Source: Augochlora pura (taxonomy: Eukaryota; Arthropoda; Insecta; Hymenoptera; Halictidae). Taken from it: a DNA stretch of 64,000 nt. Positions 48,358 to 60,256 of this stretch are shown here, in pieces (position 1 is the first letter of the stretch; each line of letters begins with the position of its first letter). Both the position numbers and the translations under genes were made by a program. The notes beneath the pieces were generated by a model, which saw nothing but the letters and a program-made list of their open reading frames with translations, had not been told where the DNA came from and did not search any database. The stretch lies in NCBI RefSeq assembly GCF_028453695.1, contig NC_135779.1, positions 496,001 to 560,000 on the forward strand. The letters are read 5' to 3'.

Positions 48358-50231
48358 TGAATTTTCGAAGCTCCCTTCGGAGTCTGTTACACAGGATAAT
48401 GGTAAAGGTGTTTTAAAGTAAAAAAATGAGGGAGGGTTTTATAAATTTAATTTCGAACACATTGTAAACGACAATGATTTATCATTTATTGCAATACCCA
48501 ATGAAGAAAAGTAGACTACAGTTTTTTTAGCCAGGCGTTCTGTTCAGAAATCTCGAGATCCAATTCCACTGCAGCCGATCAAAAAAAAAGATCACGTGTC
48601 AACAGTATATAAAACAATTGATTACGTTAGAGCGAGGTCGCATAATATAAAACAATGACCCTTGATTAAGTATTACAATACGTCATTTAAGTTACGCTAA
48701 CAAAAATATAACTCTTATTACCAGTGAGAATAATCGTTCATCCGTATAAGTAAAATATTTTCGCAGTCACTTAATCGCCTACGGATATATATATTTATAT
48801 ATATCTTAAACATTTACGTTGTCGTATACATATATATATGTAGAGTGCCTGCGAGTAACTTTATCGGTTCAGCAACAAATAACACTTTTAATACTTGAGT
48901 AAAGATTATTATCATTCTTTTAGTATTGGACTGCACAGTGTAAAATCTAAGGTACATTCTATTACATGATTCCTGCTAAAACTTCTTGCTTAATAAATGT
49001 TGCTCTAACATCTCACAAGGAACCAATAAAGTTGCCACTTGTTAAACTCTCCATACATATATGTACACACAGTTTATATACATACATATATATACATGTA
49101 CACGGTCAAATTCTGATAGACGCATACGTATATATTAATATGCCAACACGGCATATTTCAGTGTCTGTATATAGAGCTACGTTCATGCCACTTTACAACA
49201 ATACAAACAGTCAATAGTTCAATAATTATCAATTAATCTGTTTCATGTACCACATCACAGCAAAGACAGCGCGGATAAATAATATACATGAAATTCTTTT
49301 TTTTACGCATAGACTAGATCAATGGCAGATCTTAGATTGGCTACAATATCTTTGAAACAGTCAAGGAACAATGATGGCACAATAATGAGTTAATCGATTA
49401 TTAATCTAATTCCATCTGGATACCGAACCACGCAGAAAAAAGGAAAGTAAAAGTTGTCCGTCGCTGGAGATGATCCCGTGGATCGTCGCTGATCTACATT
49501 TCTTTTTAGACATCGTTGCTTAAAGTAGTTGAAAAATTCCATCCTCTATTGCTCTTGAGTAACTATCGTCGTATTTAGTAACAGTAATAAGCGACGCGAT
49601 AATTCGAATGATGACAGATTACAAAAATTATACATATTCTTCCCGATCAATCAACAAAGGCAGACGATAATTAATCATCTAACCACAAGTGTTAAGCGTA
49701 CAATTCTTAAGAGAACGTATCAGTAACTATTGTGAACGCCTTTCGCCAAACTGTCATCGCCGGCTTATCATCATCTGGACAACATGACTGTCGACGAAGC
49801 GCGCAGCTAACTACTAAATTATACTCTATCATTACTCATAAACATCGTAGCTACTTATTATGTACACTTTCTGGTATTTACATTGCCAGCTCGCCAGCAA
49901 CATGGAACTATGCGGTAAGAGGGAAGCGTTTTTGTACCAACGTTTTCGGGAATTGCCCATGGGCCTGCTCAATAAACAACATATAAAATGGTGTTACACT
50001 TTTACAATGTTCTCCCCCCCCCCCCTCATTTTCTCCTCCTCTGTTCACTTTAGAAATCGATATGAAGAGATACATTGAAAATATGATATAGCACCAGTGG
50101 TAGGATTCAAAACATCTGGGAACCGTTCCACACTTTAACGGTCCCTTTTAGGGAGAAAACAGTAGATACACAGTCGAATTAACAACGCTGAATGTAAATT
50201 ATAATAAAAATGGTTCTCAAAAAATTAAAGT

Positions 50232-50528
50232 TTAACCCTTCGTCGATAATGCTCACCTTGTGGTGACCTACTTCGTTGGAGGAGCAGTGAACAATGTTTC
50301 AATTAGCGTTTCAGTGGATCTAGGCATCATCGACTACAATGTTTCTAAAAATGTCCGTCTTCTGAGGATTAGAAACCAGCTGAATCCCATCACTGCATAG
50401 CACCGAAGGAACTTGGCCGCGACAGTATGAGTCGCTATAGTTCCTGGTAATAGAGTACTAATAAAGCTTACTGGCTAATTTAACGCTAACAATGTAACGA
50501 TGAATGTCAGTTTCCCCTTGACGAAGGG
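50232..50528. mobile_element. Possible decayed piggyBac-like MITE
   Basis: The left end TTAACCCTTCGTCG has the TTAA-CCC opening common in piggyBac relatives. GACGAAGGG at 50520-50528 mirrors it over nine bases. The interior has an internal dyad (CTCACC-TTG-TGGTGA) and no coding capacity. The right-hand TTAA is not intact, so confidence is low. Confidence 0.35.
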
Positions 50529-50702
50529 ATTTCAGGTAACAATTTCAACGAATCTTTATATTCCTTATAAACTACCAACGGAGGAGAAGTTATACTACGG
50601 TAAAAGATGATTGTACATACATACATCATTTTGTTCGTTAGACTGAGACAATGGTACTCTTCTACAAACCGTGCCTCGCCTCTAAGGAATCGTGCCCCCT
50701 AT

Positions 50703-50708
50703 TTTATT
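50703..50708 (-). terminator. Candidate rdgB poly(A) signal (long form)
   Basis: AATAAA on the minus strand about 820 nt past the 51530 stop. Chosen only by position. Confidence 0.3.
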
Positions 50709-51529
50709 CGTCATTCACAGTAGGAACTAGTCACATTCACTCGTTGCACCGTATTATCAAAAAATTTTGATCATGTTCGATCACGGTTTGCAAAAGACGC
50801 TGTTGCCGAAACAATATTTTTCATACAGTTTCGTACAAGGTCTCTAAGAAACAAAAAACCCCGATCGTTGATTGAAGAACGAATTGCAACGTATGAAGTT
50901 TCAGTTTTATTGTAACAAAGGGCACCGTGTGATCGTCTTTACGCGGGGGCGGAGGTCCTCGTACGTTCGAGCCGTTGTTACCAGACTGCGGATCTTCGTG
51001 CAAACATCCATTGTTATGTTTAAATTCTTTATATTGAACTAATTAAAATGAAGCATGACTTCAAAATTACACAATGAAAAATTATTCAAAAACAGATTAA
51101 GTTTCTTTTAGACATAACAAAAGCATTTAAAACCCCATTAACAGGTTCTCGGTAAATATAGAGTGTTAATGTAGGCGTCGTTTAGTATTTCTTAAATTTG
51201 CGTACACAGTAGGCGTACAAAGATCCGCAGTTTAGCTGTTACTATCGAAGAGATTATACTGCCCAGACATTTGTGGCGCGCCTCGACTTCTGGAAGCCTC
51301 GAATCTGATCATTTACAACGACCCTGGATTACAATTTACAGGTATAGATAGTGGATATAAAAGTGGAGTAACAAAGTTAGATCTTCTTTAAATTGTTGAG
51401 CATGTGTCGATTGAAATGTACGAGGACTTCTTATTCGATCCGACCGATTCCGTATTAGGGAAAATCCTCGCGATACTTAAACATCATTCACCGCCGGGAT
51501 TCGAAGAACGACCGGCAGCGAGCGAATCG

Positions 51530-51665
51530 TCAGAGTTTCTCCGGTGCCGTGGATCTGATGGCTGGCGCGGTTTGAGGTGAGATTGAAGGACCGACACTCG
51601 TTGATCGTTCCAATGGCAACGTCATGTTGCCCGGGATCGGCTGGGATATCGCACGTTTGGACAGT
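51530..51665 (-). CDS. rdgB: rdgB alternative 3' exon, extended C-terminal tail
   Basis: An acceptor (AGATCTTTCAG) is followed by a frame of 45 codons including the stop. It starts with one nucleotide, exactly completing the phase-2 end of exon 54351-54625. It adds LSKRAISQPIPG... after RRRK. The tail is basic then Ser/Pro/Thr-rich, resembling in composition the tails that follow the same point in vertebrate PITPNM proteins. The intron would be 2685 nt. If not spliced, translation stops at 54347-54349. Confidence 0.6.
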
Positions 51666-54600
51666 CTGAAAGATCTAACATTCATGTATATTAATAACCA
51701 CGCAATCCATAATTCTCCTAAGCAAAATATTTTCAACAACTGAGAGTGTTAATGTATAAACTTATTACACTGATCAGAATAATTAGGGTGATCCTAGAAC
51801 CAATAACCATTAGACTAGTCCTAATTATTCTGAGCATCATACCCTACACATTGACTGACTGCTATTTAAATTCATCGGTTTCAGTCAAAATTTTTCTAAT
51901 TAACACAGTGAATGTGTTGAGTATTTTCTAATGTTAAAAAGACATGAAAATTTTTAAAGAATTTGCCAAACAGGGTAAGCATCAAGAGAGTCAGTATTCT
52001 ATCAGCCGCAAGGATTCATGAATCATGCCTGAAGAATCAAATCGTTATTTAGTTTCGGGATATTGAAGCAGACATTGAAATTCTCGAGGTCGAATAATAT
52101 GTCCGTTTGAACGTGAATAGAAATAGATCTCTCTACTATCTAAGTCTAGATCTAATTTGTGAGATAGGCGAACGTTCCAGTAACCTCTTGAACGTTATCA
52201 AACTTGTAGCAGAAATTGTGAGAAGTATGCTGCATCTATCAACAAGAGACAGTTGTAGATCACCGGTAGTGGAAGTAGATGAGGACATGGATTAGCAGCG
52301 TAGTAGAACTAGCAGTGTTTTTGGATTTTCATACTGAAAGCGTGACATAAACATCTCCGTAAGTAAAAAGCACTGGTGAATGATCAGATGGCGGTGAAGA
52401 CGAATGGCTGTCCTGTAAAGACAGTAGTGTAGAGTGGATCAGTTAGTCGTTGTATAAATGAAGAGACAGAGGGACGTCTACATTCCCCATTGTGAGAGAG
52501 AACTTTGAGATCATAATTAATATTATTAATGCTATATCCTGCAAAATATATCTCTTACAATGGAAGTTGCTTCAGTCTAAAGTCTGGAACAATACATCAT
52601 GAGACAAAAGAAGATAGTACAGTTTGATCTGAACAAAGCTGGTTGACTCTGAGAATATAGAAGTGGTTTTAATTGCTGCAGAATCTGCATATCTGCTCCT
52701 GCGAGAGTCAATAGCTAGAATAGATGTTGAAAGACTCGTAAATGGACTATAGAAGCTTAATCCCTGATAGATCATAGAAATCTTTCGTTCTAAAATTCCA
52801 TTACACTTTTAGTAAATTAAACGTCTACAGTCCTGTACACCGTTAGGTTCGTGGGTAGTGTCAATTGAAATGGCATTCGCGTGTAAAGAAGTGCATCGTG
52901 TCATAACTTTGATCGCATGATAGACGTGCTGTTAATCTTTCGTACAAGCAGATGTCTTCGTCTGATCTACCACCAAATCAAAGATAGAAATTAACCCTCA
53001 AACAGAGTTCCATAAAAAAAGAACAAAGAGAAACTACTTTGCCGGTGGTGGATCTAGAGCTGAATATGCTTTATTCCGCAACACGCACGCACATTCACCT
53101 AATAGACTTCAAGCGGTAAAGTGCTAGTTTACCTTGGTCGCTATAGTGAGATCAGACTGTTTCACGGAGTAACGAAAAATCTGTTTTAAGTTTCTCTACA
53201 TCTAGACACTCATACGTTGATTTAACCGCAAATTCTGGACATATGCACGGCTGACAGATAAAACATTAAGTTTGAGCGTAGAACGGCGGTGGATCTCGCC
53301 GCGTGACTCGACTCATCTTCACAACAGGTACCTGGAATGAAGAGACTAATAAGCTTCAAACATTGTTCGACTGAAGAATGCGGAGAAACGTATGGAGATA
53401 GAAATAGAAATAGAGAGAGAGAGAGAGAGAGAGAGAGAACAGTTCTGAAAGACCAGAAAAACATAAGAAGTTATTTCTATCTGTGAGAACCCAGCGTCAC
53501 TCTAACACAACAAGCAAACGAAGAAACAGGAAATGACGATGATGCGAACATGAACGGTACTCTATATAGATCATACATAAGCTAGGTGAAACTACAAAAG
53601 ACTCGTTTCAATTTGAAATTAGATGCAGTCGCGAAATCAACTGCTACATTGTTAGACTTTATGTACAAGTGATACCTATGCATTCAAGCATACAATATAG
53701 ACCAGAGGCTTAGTTATCGTTCAACGTACTTTTCATACAATATAAAGTCACGCTTTCTGCATTATTTATAAACTAAAGATAATAAATTAATTGTGAAATA
53801 AACGATTCTACGGTAAAATGACAGGGGAATCGTTCATTTGCCGGTCTATATCGTTTGCAAAGGCTTTTATAGACTGTACCATGCGACTACTTAGATTATT
53901 TGTGATTTATGTACCTTGTTCTCGTAGTTAACGATTGTTTTTACAAATCTCTCGACTATATTGGTTTAGTTAACATTGATTCGGGCGCGAGCATGACGAA
54001 CGGACTGTCGTCGTCACCTCTGAAACAACTACTTTTTTGCTTGAAACGTTGTCATACATCGACGTCACAATACACAGTTTATAAAAATACAGCATTATCT
54101 ATGTACAGATAACAGAGAGCTTTTGATTAATCTCCGAAATGCCTTACGCCCACTCCAGCACATCTTCTCCGTCTAGGAGACAACATTTATTACGACACAT
54201 CCGCCGTTCTGCAGCGATCGAAACGTCGGAACGTCGGGGTTTAGCAAGGATCGAATGAATTATTACCTTAAAAATGTCCACATCACCACAACATATAATC
54301 TAATCGGACAATTTCCACACCGAGCGTATACCAGAGAATAGATTGCTTACTTTCTCCGCCGTAGCGAAGCATTTTGTCCGGGTAAACCGAACTGACCCCT
54401 TGGAATCACCATGCGAGCGTTACCCTGGGCTGGCCTCGAGCCTCCATGAGCCTGTAACATTGTCAAATGAGCAGCATAGCCTTCCTGGAGGATCGTCGCC
54501 AACAGGTGGTGTCTCTTGGGCACTTTGCCAATGATGAATATTTGATTCGGTTTTAGATTGATCGCTGTGTATACGCTAATGTCTTTGCTACTGCCGTATG

Positions 54601-57600
54601 CGTGATGAATTATTACACCGTGTTCCTAAAAAGAAGCATGTTATCATTACATGGTCCTATTAGTTCTAGTAATGATGTCGTATTTCTTGGTAATGTGTTA
54701 CCTGGACTAATCTGTTTAAGTACGCAGCTTTGTGACCTAGTGGATCTGTCGACAGACCATCTGCGAAGGATACAAGACCGTGTGGGAAATTGTGTTGAGA
54801 TAACCAGGAAACGACCTTCTGTTGTTGCATGTCGGGTCTCGCGGTAATATAAATTATTAAATAACCCAATTCTTGCCAATGCCTACATTAAACAAATATC
54901 AGTGTGCTATGATCGTGAAAAAAGTTACAATTTATTCATACGAACACAAATATAATACCTGACGACATCAACAGCCCCTGCTCTTACTTTTGGATCCTTC
55001 CCGCTAACAGACATACTCGCAGTGAATGAACCATCTATGCTAAACACCACACACTCTGTTTTCGGTGGAATCACAGCCATGAAAAAGTCTACCGAAGTAT
55101 GATCACCTCTGAAAGACACAATTGGTTTGTATCATCCAGTATATCTTCTTGACACATGTTGATTTAATGTATTACCTGACAATCATTTTAATAGGATATA
55201 GTCCATAGCCCAATGCTTTGTCATTCGGTATCCTATAGGTTATTCTACCATTTTTATCAGTCACTTCTGTAGATAAGTACGTCCATTCTCCTGCAGGAGC
55301 ATCTTTCATGATGTGGATGTCCACATTTTCACCTACAAGAATTTATTATAGCGAAGAACCTTTGAAGTACACAGCTTATATGATAAAAGTATTCAACATA
55401 CCAGTTAATGAGATAACGTCTATAGGACTATACATAAATCTGGCAACCAACACTTGCGGTGCTCCTTCTCTAACAATTACATCATTCGCCCTATGATTGG
55501 CAGCAACATTCTAGTTTAATAAAAGATAAGATAAGTGTAAGATAAGTTACAATTGAACATTGTAAGCGTTAAAATGAAGGTACCTTCAACTTAACGGAGG
55601 TACGTTTCTTGTTCCATTTTTCTCTAGGTTGACCTGGACGGAAGGAAGATAATTCTTTCTCTTCGTTAGAGAGTATAGGCAAATCGAATCTGCCTAATTG
55701 TCGTAGAATAAACGCTATTACATCGTATGATTCCCAGTAGCTGGCATGAAAAAGATGTGGCAAAGCGTTCGTAGGAAAATTTGCCAAACCTTCTGGACAG
55801 TAAAGTGCGTAATCCAGTCTTTTCGCGCCCCACCATTTTTGCGTTACTGTAACAAATTTCCAACCATAAAAATAAAATAATCACGTCTGAATCACCGACA
55901 AAAAAAATTGATATTTTTACATACGATTGGTAACTACTTGTATATTTTCTACCATACCGGACATCGTACTGTGAATCGATATATCAGAGAGCCTTCTTAT
56001 ATGAGCCACAGGCATGTCCGTGAATAATTGTGCATTTGATTGAATCGTCTCCACTAAAAGTAACACGATGTAAAATATCTATCTTCCCCTCTTATGCAGC
56101 ATAGGAAATACAATTGTGTGTGTGGAAAATACATACATAAATGATAAGGCTGACCATTCCCAAGTGGATACTTTTGGTACCGAGCCACGTTAACCGGTGG
56201 AAGCAGAGAAAACCTCGCAGAGATTAGCGGCTCTAATCTAGCAGCTACAGGATCAGTAGGATGGAATAAGTTGTACAGTTGATTCACCGATGGTCTCTTT
56301 ATGTTACTATTCTTATCACCCCCCGCAGAAATTTTTCTATACGCCAGAACTAATGCGAGTGGACTGCCAAACATGAAAAATTCGGCTACGTCGAAATCCA
56401 GTTTAGAATGTTGGAGATCACTAAGCAGAAGAAATATTTAGTTATTATTCGAGAACCTAATACATCCGGAAATCGGTTCTCACTTTATACTAGAAGATTT
56501 TCTTCTGGGAGAAGGCGCTGTCAAGTGTCTCCCATCGTCATTGTTCTCAACTTGACTATCCAAAATATTGTTCTCACTATTATGTCTAGAGTGTGTTGAT
56601 CTACACAAAGCGTCGTAAGTTAAGATTGCTCCTACTGAGTCCCCTATAAAGGAAATTTGTCCTGTAAAGCCACGACCCTCCTCGCTTCTTATAAATTCAT
56701 TATACACTTGATTGGCTCCAGCTATCACTCGCGAAACAGCGTCCTGATATTCAGGTGTTGAACTAGCAAGCAGCGGAATCGCTCCAATTGGGATGGTATC
56801 GTTGGTAACTGGAGGTGCATCCACGGATGAAGGAGATATATCAAAGCTATATGGACTCAAACTGAAATTAAATACATAGTGTGAATGCTAAGTTCTTAAT
56901 AGAAGAACAAGTAACAGATAAAGAATCAGATTTTACCTCGATAAAATACCGAGACCTTCTGTGCAGATCGGAGGGCAGGGAACAAACCTAATAGCGACGT
57001 GACCAACCATGCTAGGATAGTGTTGCCTCATGACTGATTCGAAGGCCCCTTTGAATGTTGTTATATCCGACTTTTTCGCAGTTAAGTCTACATTGGCATC
57101 TGGAATATTTGCACACGTGTATTGTATTTATTAAAATATCGATCAACTGAGACACATATTTCGCATCAATTACCCAATACGCTCCCAGCGTGCATTACTA
57201 TAAGGAGCACAGTGGTTTTGCATGGTTGATGGGTCGGGGAATGTTGCGGCGAAGCTGGATAGGAGACGTCGATGCTAGTCGATGACGAGATTTGCAACCT
57301 TTTACTGCTGTGTTCACTAGCCATTCGTTGGAGGTAAGTCGTTGAGAATATCGTGTCATCTGTGAGTAAAGATTTAAGTGTCATATGTTTGAAAAAAGAA
57401 TTTTCGTAACGTGATGATCACAATCTACCTTCTTTGTCTGCGGTAGTAGTCGAGGCAAACGTATTGTCCTCCTCTTCTGCTAGAAGATCCAAAGAACTCC
57501 ATTTAGCTAATGAAGAGTTATCGCCAAAGTCCTCTGTGCAACCAAAAATTTTAACATTGCTTATGCATTGTGCCTTTTTAAACATTTGTGACACGCGTTA

Positions 57601-60149
57601 AGAACGGAAAAAGAACAATACGACTCAAGGTCTCCGCTCACTGAGATCAGAACAGGCGGTCACAAGAAGCAGAAAACAGAAACGTAGTATCAGTTGTAGT
57701 TGTTAGATACAGAAATGGTATATAGAAAGAGATCCACTATTCTTGCGATCTACAGAGTCATGCTGATTTCATGCTGTCAGAAATCGTTGTTAGAACTTCC
57801 ATGCGTAGAGCTCTACTTCCATATCTTGCTATAATAGAACTGAGATTAGACTTTCATTATTGTAATAGAATAAAACTACAAATTCACAGTCTGATATAAT
57901 AAATTTTGTCTAAGTAATATATTTGCTTCTTCTAAAAAGGCATAAATGCAATTGTACAATGTCTGTAACTCATACACAGAATACTAACACTAGTGTTAGT
58001 GTTGATCTTTTTGATCCTTGAAGTGTATCATCCAACAGACACTTCAAAGCGTCTGTAGTTCTAAGATTTATCTACATGTCCTACCTGAACGAATAATAGG
58101 TATAATGAACCCAGCTGCAGTGTGGAGTGCAATTTGAAAAACAGAGAGGGTACACATAAAACGAATAGAAAATGTGGAAAGATACCAGCTCATGCTGTAT
58201 TTTCTACTGGCAATTGCGAATTTCTGAAGGACTTTTTGTATTTGCTTTTCCAGTTTGTATGTCTTTTAATAGACAAAAACATCACGTCCAAGAAATTCGC
58301 TGAGCACCGGCTTCAAAGTTGAGTATCGCCAGCCAAAGTGTTAATATTATATGCAAATATCATAAATTAAACTTTTCGAAAGTATTAGAATCATGCTTTA
58401 TAAAAATAATGGGCATTTTACCTAAACAATCGAAGAACTCTTCTTCGCTACCAGACTCTGATTCTCTGACAATACTCTCCATCCGCCAATTCGCAATCTG
58501 CATATCAAAACTTTTATTTGATGAAGGCGAATGAATCGCCGCTTTATTCTTCTTCCATGCTTTCTTGGAATCCGGCTTATCCTCAGCAGGAGCGCTTCTA
58601 GAACAGAACCGACTATGGTAAATATCATGACGGCATCAAATAGAAAGACATCCATCAAAGTAAAAAGATTTCTGATTTTACTTCGAGGTTTACCTAAGTT
58701 CAGGTACTTCGGTTGGGGAGTCTTCGGGGCTAACTTCACCCTCGGAGCTGCCGGCTGTGTTTGTCATTTGTATGTCAGAAGCTTTCCGGACACTCGGTGG
58801 ACTCTGAAGGTCTTCATTTTTCTCTATGCTACCAAGAGTAGCTGCCAAGGTTGCTGCAACATCCGAGTCTTGAGGACTCGCGTTAGAAGTAGCATTCTCC
58901 TGATTCTCGTCCATGGACTCTTCACCACCCTCCGCAGCACCCATTCTTTTCTGCAACGCCAGCTGAGTTTGTCTCTCGATTTCCCGAATATCCTCCATAG
59001 TCAAACCGTGCCACTCGTCTTGCCATGCCCATGCTTGCCTGTGCGCTTCCACCATAGTTTTTCGGAGAGCTAAAAATATTCATCACTCATTACATATGTT
59101 GCACAATAAAACGATCTATATCGATATCGATGGTACTGACCTATATCCTGTATAAACTTTTCCAATTTCGTTTGCACACCCCAATAACGAAATTCTACAC
59201 GACAAAGCTTGTAGGCGCACATTAAAGACTTTCCGGACGGCGTTGGCTGTTGCTTTCCCTAAATTAGAGTTCGAATGTTTTAGTATCGCTCACACCACGA
59301 GTGAATCACAATTGACAATTTAATATCACTTCAACAAATACGATATCTGCTGAAGATAGTCTTATCTAGTGATGCAAAACGGTGAACTGATTTTAATGCG
59401 ATAACACAAATTAATCTATATACCTTCACATCTGCCCAGTAATCTTCCACCCATGATTCCGTTAGCGGTCCCCTGCCGGTTTTCTGAGATACATACAACT
59501 TTGGATCTTCTTCTTTCACGTAGTTCACAGCATACTGATCCTTCACGATGTCGATTACATCTATAATTAATTACATGAACGATATAATTTATGCAATTTA
59601 GTATGTAATTATATAAAGCTCCCAGTCACAAGGTATAAGTATCTACCAACGATTCTGTTCCTCATGTCACTGCCACTGAGCTTGAACACATTATCCTGAT
59701 AACCGTTATCAGGGAAATAGTACGTTTCTATCTCGATGGAGAATTTCTCAACGAATGGACAGGTGTAACGGGTCTTCGTGTACGGATAGGCATTCCAAGC
59801 TTCTTCTTTCACAATCAGCGCCGATCTGGGCAACAGACTCTTCAACCATTCTGGAAGATGGCTACCCACGTGGAAGATCTTGTACGTGTACTGGCCATTC
59901 CCACCCGGACCATTGCTGTACGGCTCGTTCACTATGATCTCTACACCGCTGCCAGCTCCATGACTCTCGTCCCGTGATTTTTTCTATAAGAAATAACTTG
60001 TTTCATGATATGTGCATTAAATTAAATACGTTATTGAAATGGTTGTTACGCGGTATGTTTCTGGATATTACCGCTATCATGTACAGCTGAGCGATACGGT
60101 ATTCCTCCACGGTGAGAGGCATAGGTATCCGGTACTCCTTTATCAACAT
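51530..60149 (-). CDS. rdgB: RdgB / PITPNM, PI-transfer protein of ER-plasma-membrane contacts
   Basis: Exchanges PI and phosphatidic acid between plasma membrane and ER, sustaining PLC signalling as in fly photoreceptors. Minus-strand exons: 60072-60149, 59647-59983, 59424-59560, 59141-59258, 58694-59069, 58422-58597, 57429-57533, 57174-57359, 56937-57099, 56484-56861, 56137-56420, 55925-56053, 55584-55846, 55402-55510, 55176-55332, 54959-55108, 54702-54882, 54351-54625, 51530-51665. All are in phase, giving 1245 aa (human PITPNM1 is 1244). The PITP domain (about 1-255) opens MLIKEYRIPMPLTVEEYRIA and keeps the lipid-head-group Thr/Lys (GQYTYK) and Asn (AWNAYPY). The FFAT-like EFFDCLE (about 402-408) should bind VAP. 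Further on come a GDSVG motif, DDHD (about 690-885, WWGAKRLDYALY) and LNS2 (about 1000-1150, ECVVFSIDGSF, GRPDM-type ARPDMQ). Two C-termini are possible. Confidence 0.98.
51775..51832. repeat. Hairpin-capable inverted repeat, 13-bp perfect arms
   Basis: CAGAATAATTAGG (51775-51787) is the exact reverse complement of 51820-51832, with further partial pairing in the 32-nt loop. It lies in the last rdgB intron. Confidence 0.8.
53412..53438 (+). repeat. (AG)n microsatellite
   Basis: About 13 AG units preceded by GAAATA triplication, in the long rdgB 3' intron. Confidence 0.92.
54347..54349 (-). other. rdgB: rdgB short-form stop codon inside the splice donor
   Basis: The minus strand reads AGA AAG TAA GC. 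The TAA lies within the donor GTAAGC, so reading through the donor stops after RRRK (1201 aa), while splicing removes the stop. A minus-strand AATAAA at about 53070-53075 could end the short transcript. Confidence 0.65.
57534..58421 (-). other. rdgB intron interrupting the FFAT-like motif
   Basis: An 888-nt intron between phase-1 exons. No additional exon with good splice sites and frame was found. The preceding exon ends ...EFFDCL and the final Glu is completed after the intron. Confidence 0.7.
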
Positions 60150-60256
60150 CTTGCGGTCGTTATTTATCCTCTGATCGACCTGAGGGGAAGCTCTTGTCGT
60201 TCCAAGATCTCCGCTTCCGCTTCAGCGTGCAACCTCATGGTACCATAAGCGTAGCC
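60150..60256 (-). other. rdgB: rdgB 5'UTR part of the first coding exon
   Basis: A minus-strand acceptor (ATTTATTTCCAG) ends at 60257, so the exon holding the start codon extends 107 nt upstream. It has an in-frame TAA shortly before the ATG (GGATAAATAACGACCGCAAG-ATG), which fixes the start. At least one non-coding exon must lie further upstream, beyond 60256. Confidence 0.65.

Larger units (their letters stand above)
48101..51529. other. AT-rich region between E(bx) and rdgB ends
   Basis: This is the convergent 3' space of E(bx) and rdgB. It holds TA-rich simple repeats (48785-48840 and 49055-49130) and a 12-base C run (50014-50025). A minus-strand AATAAA at 50703-50708, about 820 nt after the rdgB long-form stop, is a plausible rdgB poly(A) signal. 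No additional gene is seen. Confidence 0.5.
51666..54350 (-). other. Long rdgB 3' intron / short-form 3'UTR
   Basis: No further coding exon is supported. It holds a (GA)n tract (53412-53438) and a hairpin-capable inverted repeat (51775-51832). For the short isoform the first part would be 3'UTR. Confidence 0.5.

Noticed and set aside
53222..53464. Minus-strand frame with an acceptor-like CATTCCAG as a third rdgB C-terminus
   Set aside because: Joining from the 54351 donor gives a stop after four residues. The frame is otherwise driven by the GA repeat.
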